A stretch of 64,000 nt of DNA from Actinomyces succiniciruminis (GTDB lineage Bacteria > Actinomycetota > Actinomycetes > Actinomycetales > Actinomycetaceae). Below, piece by piece: positions 57,058-64,000 of the stretch. Each line of letters starts with the position of its first letter. Positions within the stretch are counted from its first letter, which is position 1. The DNA lies in assembly GCF_900002405.1 (NCBI RefSeq), contig NZ_LK995535.1, positions 27,991 through 91,990 of the forward strand. The letters run 5' to 3'. The position numbers were made by a program, and so were the translations under genes. The notes beneath the pieces were generated by a model. The model was not told where the DNA came from. It did no database searches and worked only from the letters and a program-made list of their open reading frames with translations.

Positions 57058-58228
57058 CACGAAGCACCTCCCAAATCGCATTGCGTACACACGCGACATA
57101 GTAGTCGCGCTCGCCAATATTGGAGACTAAAGGAATTGGTATGTCCACATAGTTAGAAATACTGTCCAAACCAGCAAGAGGTTTGTCGGCCGCGACCCAG
57201 TGCCGAGCCTGATGGGGATCGCCCTCCATGCACGGCGTGTAGTGGCGAACCTGATATTTCCGTAACTTCGAACGGAGTAACTCCATATCCTTCTTGCCCG
57301 CGGGCAAAACACACACCGCTTGTCCGTTGCTGCCCTCATAAGAGCCGAGTATCTCGCGTTTACGCCCACGAGTCTCGAGGTAGGCGTCGAACTCTCGTCG
57401 AATCAAGTTTTGAAGTTCGCGCAACCTGAAGATACGCGAGTCAAGCGCACCCAGTTCCCGAACGAATATCTCCGCTTGCATGTCGGACATACGAAGATTC
57501 AACGTTGTCGCCTTGCGCTCAGATCTGTATCCGCAAACGCGCCGTACGAGCGAACTCCATTCCTTGCGCTCGCTCACGCATATCCCTCCCTCGCCGGTCG
57601 AAATCAGTTTGTTTTCCTGCGAACTAAATACTGAAAAGTCGCCGAAGGTTCCAACCTTTCGACTCGAAACAGTTACGCCCCATGCCTGGGCGCAGTCTTC
57701 AATCAACAACAACGAACGTTCATCGCATATTTGACGGACTCCAGACAAATCCGGGTTTGGCATTCCTCGCATATGCGTGACAACCAATGCGCTTGTTTTT
57801 TCTGTCATCGCACGCAGGTACTCTGCGGCACCGGGCACCAAAGAGTGTCTCCCAACGTCCACTACCCTCACGCTCCAGCCCATGACTAGAAACACGCTCG
57901 CGACTGAAGTCCAACCAAATGCCGGAACCAACACCTCTCCAGCACCTTGCTTCTCAGTAATCGCGCACACGGCCGCGGTCAGAGCGCCGGTCCCGGACGA
58001 TGTCATCACCACCGACGCGGGTTCCATCACGAGCTCGCGAGCAGCCTTCTCCTCAGCCAGTCGTAAGGCATCGCTGCCGAGTCCGCTTCCCCTACCATCA
58101 GCATGTCTCGCGCGTACCGCGTCGACCAACGACTCAACATCCCAGCCATCACCCGAATATAAGTAACGCACAACATCACATCCCACGTCTAGTCGACAAT
58201 ATCTCACATAGTTCCCGCACGCGTCCAT
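57038..58228 (-). CDS. DegT/DnrJ/EryC1 family PLP-dependent sugar aminotransferase
   Basis: 396 residues. SSGTGALTAAVCAI binds the PLP phosphate, LLIEDCAQAWGV holds the PLP-ring Asp, and FSSQENKLISTGEGGICVSE holds the Schiff-base Lys. These enzymes put an amino group on a keto-sugar or keto-inositol. The start at 58228 overlaps the GH77 end by 53 nt. A GTG at 58171, just past the GH77 stop, would give 377 residues and may be the true start. Acts plausibly after the Gfo/Idh dehydrogenase. Confidence 0.88.
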   Translation of the reverse strand: MDACGNYVRYCRLDVGCDVVRYLYSGDGWDVESLVDAVRARHADGRGSGLGSDALRLAEEKAARELVMEPASVVMTSSGTGALTAAVCAITEKQGAGEVLVPAFGWTSVASVFLVMGWSVRVVDVGRHSLVPGAAEYLRAMTEKTSALVVTHMRGMPNPDLSGVRQICDERSLLLIEDCAQAWGVTVSSRKVGTFGDFSVFSSQENKLISTGEGGICVSERKEWSSLVRRVCGYRSERKATTLNLRMSDMQAEIFVRELGALDSRIFRLRELQNLIRREFDAYLETRGRKREILGSYEGSNGQAVCVLPAGKKDMELLRSKLRKYQVRHYTPCMEGDPHQARHWVAADKPLAGLDSISNYVDIPIPLVSNIGERDYYVACVRNAIWEVLRDDGAWD

Positions 58229-59729
58229 CCGATCGCCATTGTTCGATCGTGCGGGGGTGGGGCGCTTGATAGTCCGGCCCCTTGGCGTGGCCGGGATAAT
58301 GAAGTCTATACTCCATACCCAGCATGTCTTCGAGGTGAGCGGTCACCCGGTCCGCGCCACATCCGGATAGTCGTTCATATAACGCGTTCTGATACTCCGA
58401 AAAGCACGCCGCCCCCCCAACATACTCCATCGTGCGTTCCAACAGCTGATTCAGTGCTGCGTCGTCCCCGTGAAACCCAAGAGAGTGCTGCATCGCTAGG
58501 TCGCAACGCGTCCATAGCCCCTTGAGCGTCGGCGTGTCGTGATTGGTGAGCGCCACAAGATCCTTCCTATCTATACGCTGATCGAAGTCCGCCAACAGCA
58601 GCCTGTATCGCGGGAGACCGTGATACGACACAAATGCTTCAAGTTCATCAAACGGCGTTCCGATAAGCTCCAAGTACAAATATGGCATTCCATCCGGAGA
58701 AACATGACTAACCAATAGTTCGGTCAAGGCCAACGTATCTGACCTTACATACACCCCGTCAAATGTATCTCCGGCGATGGGGACGATATACTGCCGTCCC
58801 AGGGCCAGAGCATGATCGACGCGTAACCCCGAGTAGAATTTCAAGTTGGTTTCGAGCGTTTGCCGATATGGCACATAGCCGTCGCGCGCTAGGCCACGGG
58901 GATCCCACCCGTGAACCGCCCACGCCTGCGGTTTCAAATGGTCCGCATCGCTCGGCGCACCCAGATTTGCACCAGTAAGGATGCTATGTGGCCACATCTC
59001 CGCGTCAAGTCCAGGACTTGCAACGCCGACCGGCAAGTCACCGTACACAGGCATCATCATTCGCGCAATTTCAAGCTGACGTTCCGCTTCATATTGTGTC
59101 CACCAATATGGCCCAAGGCCCGCGCCGAGCAACTCATCGTCAGTCATCCCATTCAACTCGTCGTAATGTGGCTCGATACCACGGCTCTTGCGTTCGAGAG
59201 CAAATAGAGCCTCTCGCTGAGCACGCGTTGTCCCTTCTGTCGCCCATTTTCGGAACTCGTCCTGCCGAAGGATCTGCGGATTCTCTGCGACAAGTCGATG
59301 AATGAGGGCGATCTTCCTGCACCGCGCTTCTTTCCAACTTTTTGGCGCTGGCCCCGTCGCTTTAATTCCAGCAGACGCCATTGACACGTGGACAGGATCG
59401 ATCAGTATACGACTGCCTGGAGCATAGGGGTAGTGTTCGTACGGACTTCGTGATGACCACAGCCCTAACGGGTTGATTGTGCAGAACTCCGCGCCCAATT
59501 GACCAAGTGTGTCCATACACTTACGCAAATCATCCAAATCACCGATACCTAAGGACTCGTTGGACCTCAGCGCAAAAGTCGATACCGAGAATCCCCATTT
59601 TCGAGTCGTTCGAAAGTCGATGCGCCGCAGCGGTCCAAGTACTTCACTGACCCAGCGGAGTGCACGATCTGACGCCTGCACTGACACACCATCGCTCCGC
59701 GTGTAATCAAGCATTACGTTAGGATGCAT
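58176..59729 (-). CDS. GH77 4-alpha-glucanotransferase (amylomaltase-like)
   Basis: 517 residues. The three GH77 catalytic carboxylates are in place: Asp305 in LRVDHALAL (nucleophile), Glu354 in YLELIG (acid/base) and Asp398 in TNHDTPTLKG. SLGIGDLDDL and SPYEHYPYAPGSR match the N-terminal GH77 motifs. The enzyme moves alpha-1,4-glucan chains. No glycogen or maltose genes are near; it is coupled to glycosyltransferase and aminotransferase genes. A related enzyme (AcbQ) exists in the acarbose cluster. Starts at ATG 59729; an ATG at 59714 overlaps the upstream stop. Confidence 0.88.
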   Translation of the reverse strand: MHPNVMLDYTRSDGVSVQASDRALRWVSEVLGPLRRIDFRTTRKWGFSVSTFALRSNESLGIGDLDDLRKCMDTLGQLGAEFCTINPLGLWSSRSPYEHYPYAPGSRILIDPVHVSMASAGIKATGPAPKSWKEARCRKIALIHRLVAENPQILRQDEFRKWATEGTTRAQREALFALERKSRGIEPHYDELNGMTDDELLGAGLGPYWWTQYEAERQLEIARMMMPVYGDLPVGVASPGLDAEMWPHSILTGANLGAPSDADHLKPQAWAVHGWDPRGLARDGYVPYRQTLETNLKFYSGLRVDHALALGRQYIVPIAGDTFDGVYVRSDTLALTELLVSHVSPDGMPYLYLELIGTPFDELEAFVSYHGLPRYRLLLADFDQRIDRKDLVALTNHDTPTLKGLWTRCDLAMQHSLGFHGDDAALNQLLERTMEYVGGAACFSEYQNALYERLSGCGADRVTAHLEDMLGMEYRLHYPGHAKGPDYQAPHPRTIEQWRSDGRVRELCEILSTRRGM

Positions 59730-60850
59730 TCTCTAATTACCTCACCAACAGCAGCCGCCACCGCACGCCCATTAAAGCGGCTACGGACAGAATTGTATTG
59801 ACGCGTCGCAATGTCTCGCCGGGTCGCTTCGTCCATGGCAAGCCACTCAGTTAGCCTCTGGAGTTTGAAAGAAGGATCGTATATCGCCTCCTTTGTCGAA
59901 CTGCCCACGAGCTCAGGATACACAGCGCGATCAGGCACTAAGCATGCGACGCCTGCGGCCATTGCCTCCGCCGTCGCAACCCCGAACGTTTCATGAGTAG
60001 CTGTCGACACCTGGTGCGTGCACTGCCACAGTAATGAGGCGTAGGCACTCGGATCGAGGCCCTCATGCACCCTCACTCGCTGACCGTACTTCGAGCATAC
60101 CGTACGTAGACGGCCTTCAGTCTGAGATCCGGGAATCGGGGCTCGTGTAATGTCAACGCTTAGCGCTTTGTTTTGCTCGAGCAAAACTGGAAGCATATCG
60201 ATGAACTCATCCGCACCCTTTGAAGATACAAAGGAATGATTGAATAGCAAACGAGGCGAAGCGCTCCTGGCAAGCTCCCGATTCCGGTCAATTCCCTCAA
60301 TATCTATAGGGATGCCGACGACACGTGAGTTCGTAAGGAACTCGCTTAGGGCGCCGACAGCTTCCGCCTGTACGCTCGCGGCTATGCGCGTTCGAATATA
60401 TTCGCTTGCAAGCAGAATCCTGTCCATCGATAATAGAAGACCGAGGTCTTCCCATTTTAATTTCGGATGATTGTCGTGTCGAAATGTGTCACTCGGGTCC
60501 CAGTGCGATCCATGCGTATACCCTACTAAAGCCCCTTGAAATCCGATCTCGTCGAGGTTCCTCCTAACGAATGCCGCGTCGGGGGTCGTCGAATGAAACA
60601 AGAATACGGCATCAATCTTGTCACGTTTCACGACGTCGATTAACTGTGCGATTTGACGCATGTTCCATGACGTACGTTCTAGGCTCACGTCATCCGGCGT
60701 TGCCACCGTTATCAATTCCGTCGAAGGTAGCTTTCCGAGTTCGCGCTCGAGCACAAGCGAGCACGTGCGTCCATATCCAATGGCGTCACTCGACGCTTTC
60801 GCATTGTGATAGTCTGTAGAAGTATAAGACCGTACATAGGCGATCTTCAT
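59714..60850 (-). CDS. GT4-like glycosyltransferase
   Basis: 378 residues of GT-B type. STATHETFGVATAEAMAAGV then CLVPDRAVYPEL is the family-4 donor-site pattern. The local wording (HxxFG ... YPEL) recalls queuosine-tRNA mannosyltransferase relatives. YTHGSHWDPSDTFRHDNHP lies mid-protein. GGAGG precedes the ATG at 60850. It heads the tightly coupled gene run. Confidence 0.8.
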   Translation of the reverse strand: MKIAYVRSYTSTDYHNAKASSDAIGYGRTCSLVLERELGKLPSTELITVATPDDVSLERTSWNMRQIAQLIDVVKRDKIDAVFLFHSTTPDAAFVRRNLDEIGFQGALVGYTHGSHWDPSDTFRHDNHPKLKWEDLGLLLSMDRILLASEYIRTRIAASVQAEAVGALSEFLTNSRVVGIPIDIEGIDRNRELARSASPRLLFNHSFVSSKGADEFIDMLPVLLEQNKALSVDITRAPIPGSQTEGRLRTVCSKYGQRVRVHEGLDPSAYASLLWQCTHQVSTATHETFGVATAEAMAAGVACLVPDRAVYPELVGSSTKEAIYDPSFKLQRLTEWLAMDEATRRDIATRQYNSVRSRFNGRAVAAAVGEVIRECILT

Positions 60851-60901
60851 GTGTCCTCCAAGTTAACAATTCTTGGTAGAGCCTTGCCCCGTTGGCCGCC
60901 G

Positions 60902-61534
60902 TTATGTAATCGCGTTTGCTATTATCGTAGCAGCCTTTAGGCTCGGGTAAGTTTCAGCAATGGCGCGAGCGTCTCCTACCGTATCTATGTCCCGCAACCT
61001 TTGACCAAGTTTCGTATATACTCCGTTCGGTAATGCGCGAATTACATCTACCGCAAATGTCTTTGACGCCATGTCGATCTTATCCAGGAAAGATGGGTCG
61101 ACGTCATTTAGCCCGACGCACCATACCCCGCCATCCTCAACCGGGCCTATATAGGCCGTCTTAGGGGATTGTAGATGTGTCACCGCCTCGTTGATCATTG
61201 GGACGGAGACTTGTGGCACGTCTGCCAGCAACAGCAATAGTTTACGCTTAAGCGAGAGCGCCGATATTAGGCGCGCACTTAGTGTCGCTTGCGTTTGTTT
61301 TCGTAGTTCGAAGTCCGCGTCAACGTGTGCGACAATTGCTCGACGATCACCTTCGTAGCAGCACGTCTTGTTCGACAGACCGGATGATCTCAAGGTCGCG
61401 CATATGTCATTTAGCATCGCTGCCGCTACTCGCGCAGCAGCGACGTCACCCAGGTCGCGGGCAAGCCGCGTTTTTGTACGTCCGGGCACAGGGGCTCTCG
61501 CGAACAGGACAATATGACAGGGGCTCAGGTCCAT
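60902..61534 (-). CDS. DUF2064 (TIGR04282) nucleotidyl/glycosyltransferase-like protein
   Basis: 210 residues of GT-A-like fold. FARAPVPGRTKTRLARDLGD is the conserved N-terminus. LLLADVPQVS stands where GSDCP-like is usual, and YIGPVEDGGVWCVGL matches the DGGY motif with Val-Trp. Family members are predicted sugar-phosphate nucleotidyltransferases or glycosyltransferases without firm chemistry. ATG at 61534 is chosen by the family start; longer frames run into the IS256 remnant. Could provide the activated sugar for the cluster. Confidence 0.7.
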   Translation of the reverse strand: MDLSPCHIVLFARAPVPGRTKTRLARDLGDVAAARVAAAMLNDICATLRSSGLSNKTCCYEGDRRAIVAHVDADFELRKQTQATLSARLISALSLKRKLLLLLADVPQVSVPMINEAVTHLQSPKTAYIGPVEDGGVWCVGLNDVDPSFLDKIDMASKTFAVDVIRALPNGVYTKLGQRLRDIDTVGDARAIAETYPSLKAATIIANAIT

Positions 61535-61760
61535 ACGACGAGTGTAGCCCCTCTCCGTGATCCGCGCCAGACCTCTACGATACGCATCTGTTGTAACTGT
61601 TGTACGGATTCGATAGCGGTTAAGTCCGGTGTGAGGTCTTGCTTGCAGCATTGCAAGACTTCCAGCAAGAGGTAGCGGTCGTGTTCGGTCCACTCGTCGG
61701 TCTGCTCAGCCAGAACGGCGCCGCACAGGCGGGCGATGGCATCACGATGGAAAGGATGCC
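61532..61760 (-). pseudogene. IS256 (Mutator) transposase, C-terminal remnant
   Basis: Minus-strand reading HRDAIARLCGAVLAEQTDEW then TEHDRYLLLEVLQ matches the C-terminal helix region of IS256 transposases. It is not preceded by the DDE core, so the element is truncated. It marks the right border of the low-G+C island. Confidence 0.65.
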
Positions 61761-61900
61761 GACACTGTCGTTAGGTCGGAGGCTCTCCTTATTAAAACAC
61801 TCCTGGAGGTGGATACGCCTGCCAGGAAGGCCCGGCGACCACTCTTATCAGCGTGGTCCCCGAGCGTTAAGCCATGGAGATGACGTGGGGGAGGAAGTCG

Positions 61901-63331
61901 TCACACCCGGTAGTCGGTGGTCTCCCCCACCGTGTGGACGCGGATGGAGTTGGTGGAGCCGGGCGTGCCCGGCGGCATGCCGGCGACGATGATCACCTCG
62001 TCGCCCGGCTTGGCCAGGTGCTTGGCCTGCAGCACCTCATCCACCTGATCGACCATGTCGTCGGTGTGCTTGACCTCGGGCACCTCGTAGGTCTGCACGC
62101 CCCAGGAGACCGACAGCTGGTTGCGGGTGGAGCGCAGTGGCGTGAAGGCCAGCAGCGGGATGGTTGAACGCAGGCGGGACAGGCGGCGGGCGGTGTCGCC
62201 GGACTGGGTGAAGGTCACCAGGTAGGTGGCGTCCAACTGCTCGCCCATCTCGGCGGCCGCCCGGGTGATGGCGCCGCCGCGGGTCTGCGGGTAGGAGCCC
62301 AGCGGGGCGATGCGCTCGCCGCCGTTCTCCTCCACGTTCTCGATGATATTGGCCATGGTGCGCACGGCCTCGATCGGGTAGGCGCCCACGGAGGTCTCCC
62401 CGGAGAGCATGACGGCGTCGGCGCCGTCGAGAATCGCGTTGGCGCAGTCGGAGGCCTCGGCGCGGGTGGGGCGCGGGTTCTGGATCATCGACTCCAGCAC
62501 CTGGGTGGCCACGATCACCGGCTTGGCCTGGCGGCGGGCGAGCTCGATGGCGCGCTTCTGCACCAGCGGCACCGCCTCCAGCGGCATCTCCACACCGAGG
62601 TCACCACGGGCGACCATGATGCCGTCGAAGGCGGAGACGATGTCCATCAGGTTCTCCACGGCCTGCGGCTTCTCGATCTTGGCGATCACCGGGATGCGCA
62701 CGCCGACCTCGTCCATGATCTCGTGGACGTCCTTGATGTCCTCAGCGTTGCGCACGAAGGACAGAGCGATGAGGTCGGCGCCGATCTTGAGCGCCCAGCG
62801 CAGGTCCTCGCGGTCCTTCTCGCTCAGGGCGGGCACGGACACGGCCACGCCCGGCAGGTTGATGCCCTTGTGGTTGGAGACGTACCCGGGTACCTCCACG
62901 CGGGTTACGACGTCGGTATCGGTCACGGCGGTGACGCGCACGGCCACGTTGCCGTCGTCGATCAGCAGCCGGTCGCCGGGACGGCAGTCCCCGGGCAGGC
63001 CCTTGAAGGTGGTGGAGACGCGCTTGACGGTTCCCAGGACGTCGTCGGTGGTGATGGTGAACTCGTCGCCCTTGTTGAGCATGACCTTCTGGTCGTCCAC
63101 GAAGTTGCCCAGGCGGATCTTCGGGCCCTGCAGGTCCACCAGGATCGCGACGGCGCGTCCCGAGGCCTCGGCCGCGGCGCGCACGCGCGCGATGACCTCC
63201 TCCTGGTCCTCGGCACGGCCGTGGGAACGGTTGATGCGGCACACGTTCATGCCGGCGTCCACGAGCGCCTGCACCTGCTCGGGTGAGTCGGTGGCGGGCC
63301 CCAGGGTGCATACGATCTTCGCTCTGCGCAT
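61901..63331 (-). CDS. pyk: Pyruvate kinase
   Basis: Glycolytic enzyme that makes ATP and pyruvate from phosphoenolpyruvate. 476 residues: AKIVCTLGPATDS, VDLQGPKIRLG, catalytic Lys region PVIAKIEKPQAVENL, MVARGDLGVEMPLE and VMLSGETSVGAYP. High-G+C and colinear with lgt upstream, the actinobacterial core order. Its usual downstream neighbourhood is replaced here by the island. Confidence 0.97.
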   Translation of the reverse strand: MRRAKIVCTLGPATDSPEQVQALVDAGMNVCRINRSHGRAEDQEEVIARVRAAAEASGRAVAILVDLQGPKIRLGNFVDDQKVMLNKGDEFTITTDDVLGTVKRVSTTFKGLPGDCRPGDRLLIDDGNVAVRVTAVTDTDVVTRVEVPGYVSNHKGINLPGVAVSVPALSEKDREDLRWALKIGADLIALSFVRNAEDIKDVHEIMDEVGVRIPVIAKIEKPQAVENLMDIVSAFDGIMVARGDLGVEMPLEAVPLVQKRAIELARRQAKPVIVATQVLESMIQNPRPTRAEASDCANAILDGADAVMLSGETSVGAYPIEAVRTMANIIENVEENGGERIAPLGSYPQTRGGAITRAAAEMGEQLDATYLVTFTQSGDTARRLSRLRSTIPLLAFTPLRSTRNQLSVSWGVQTYEVPEVKHTDDMVDQVDEVLQAKHLAKPGDEVIIVAGMPPGTPGSTNSIRVHTVGETTDYRV

Positions 63332-63357
63332 GGGGCAAGCCTAAATGACTCTCGCCC

Positions 63358-64000
63358 CTACGACGAACCTCCCACGCGAGACACTTCGTCGCTGAGCGGC
63401 CGACGCGAAGTCACGATGAAGCAGACCAGTCCCACCAGGAAGATCAGGATGGAGGTCCACACGTTCAACCGCAGGCCGGCGATCAGCTGCGCCTCGTCGA
63501 TGCGCAGGCACTCGATCCACACGCGGCCGGCCGTGTACACCATCACGTAGGCCCACAGCAGCCGCCCACCCACGGCGCCGTCACGCTGCCGCAGCCGCCG
63601 CTCCAACCAAACCAGGAAGACGGCGCCGGCCAGGTTCCACAGCGCCTCGTACAGGAAGGTGGGGTGGAACAGGGTGCCGGAGGCATAGCCCGCCGGCAGA
63701 TGCGCGTCGTCGATGCGCAGCCCCCACGGCAGGGTGGTCGGGGAGCCGAACAGCTCCTGGTTGAACCAGTTGCCCAGCCGGCCGATGGCCTGAGCCACCA
63801 GCAGTGTCGGGGCGACGGCGTCGGCGAACGGCGCCCACCGCAGCCCCCGGCGGTGCACCATCCAGGCGGCGGCCAGCGCTCCGAAGAAGATGCCGCCCCA
63901 CACGCCCAGGCCGCCGCGCCAGATCTGTGGGATCAGCGCCGGGTTGCCGTGCGCGCCGAAGTAGGCGTCCGGGGAGGTGACCACGTGGTACAGGCGGGCG
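63358..64000 (-). CDS. lgt: Prolipoprotein diacylglyceryl transferase, C-terminal part (runs off the right edge)
   Basis: Membrane enzyme that attaches diacylglycerol to the lipobox Cys of lipoproteins. The Lgt signature GRLGNWFNQELFG is present, followed by PWGLRID, HPTFLYEALWNL and GRVWIECLRIDEAQL. The visible 213 codons continue in frame past the edge (RLYHVVTSPDAYFG at the border), so the N-terminus is missing. The GTG at 63984 is internal and not the start. Confidence 0.95.
   Translation of the reverse strand, partial: ARLYHVVTSPDAYFGAHGNPALIPQIWRGGLGVWGGIFFGALAAAWMVHRRGLRWAPFADAVAPTLLVAQAIGRLGNWFNQELFGSPTTLPWGLRIDDAHLPAGYASGTLFHPTFLYEALWNLAGAVFLVWLERRLRQRDGAVGGRLLWAYVMVYTAGRVWIECLRIDEAQLIAGLRLNVWTSILIFLVGLVCFIVTSRRPLSDEVSRVGGSS

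Noticed and set aside
47637..61534. Capsule or O-antigen locus
   Set aside because: No flippase, polymerase, ABC exporter or priming phosphoglycosyltransferase is visible, whereas an MFS pump and an rRNA methylase are; kept as the main alternative but less likely.
47637..61534. Acarbose-type C7-cyclitol cluster
   Set aside because: GH77 and kinase genes fit, but no 2-epi-5-epi-valiolone (sedoheptulose phosphate) cyclase gene is present.

Overview
The window reads as chromosome of a high-G+C actinobacterium, most like Actinomyces or another member of the Actinomycetaceae. This is an inference from the gene set and order, not from a database search. Two blocks of actinobacterial core order are visible on the minus strand: uvrC ... 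rapZ-yvcK-whiA-gap-pgk (1-14 kb) and lgt-pyk ... pdtaR-polA-rpsA-coaE-uvrB-terC ... uvrA (24-64 kb).

Region 1 (1-16.3 kb) holds glycolysis genes (pgk, gap) and the rapZ-yvcK-whiA control cassette. It also has purT, a DUF817 membrane protein, and a complete beta-glucoside PTS system (licT-bglF-bglA) with a readable RAT/terminator switch. uvrC, an MFS transporter and a Cof-type HAD phosphatase follow. Region 2 (16.3-29.2 kb) has four tRNAs, a UDP-sugar pyrophosphorylase, a DUF2339 membrane protein, the vitamin B6 genes pdxT-pdxS diverging from their MocR regulator pdxR with two operator-like direct repeats, uvrA, a YciI protein, and an A+T-rich orphan gene with a HEPN-type RNase motif. Its intergenic gaps carry unusual palindromes and arrays of short words. 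Region 3 (29.2-42.3 kb) holds a CtpE-like P-type ATPase, terC behind a yybP-ykoY (Mn2+) riboswitch, uvrB, coaE, a guanidinium exporter behind a guanidine-II riboswitch, rpsA, polA, a thioesterase, an ANTAR response regulator (pdtaR), and an odd class I tRNA with anticodon CAA.

Region 4 (42.35-47.1 kb) is a nested pile of decayed insertion sequences: an ISNCY-type remnant was hit by an IS3-family element, which was in turn hit by an ISL3 element (8-bp target duplication) and an IS481 element (15-bp target duplication). Region 5 (47.6-61.5 kb) is an island with visibly lower G+C, in which every gene runs leftward and many overlap by 4-50 nt. It encodes an Erm-family 23S rRNA methyltransferase, a methylthioribose-kinase homologue, a UDP-xylose-synthase-type enzyme, several glycosyltransferases, a Gfo/Idh oxidoreductase, an MFS exporter, a TobZ/NodU carbamoyltransferase, a DegT aminotransferase, a GH77 4-alpha-glucanotransferase and a DUF2064 protein. 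An IS256-type transposase fragment lies at its other edge, before pyk and lgt.

The island is the main candidate for an undescribed system: a compact pathway for a carbamoylated amino-oligosaccharide-like small molecule with its own exporter and an rRNA methylase for self-protection. Enzyme families are assigned from motifs. The product, and the membership of erm in the pathway, are inferences.
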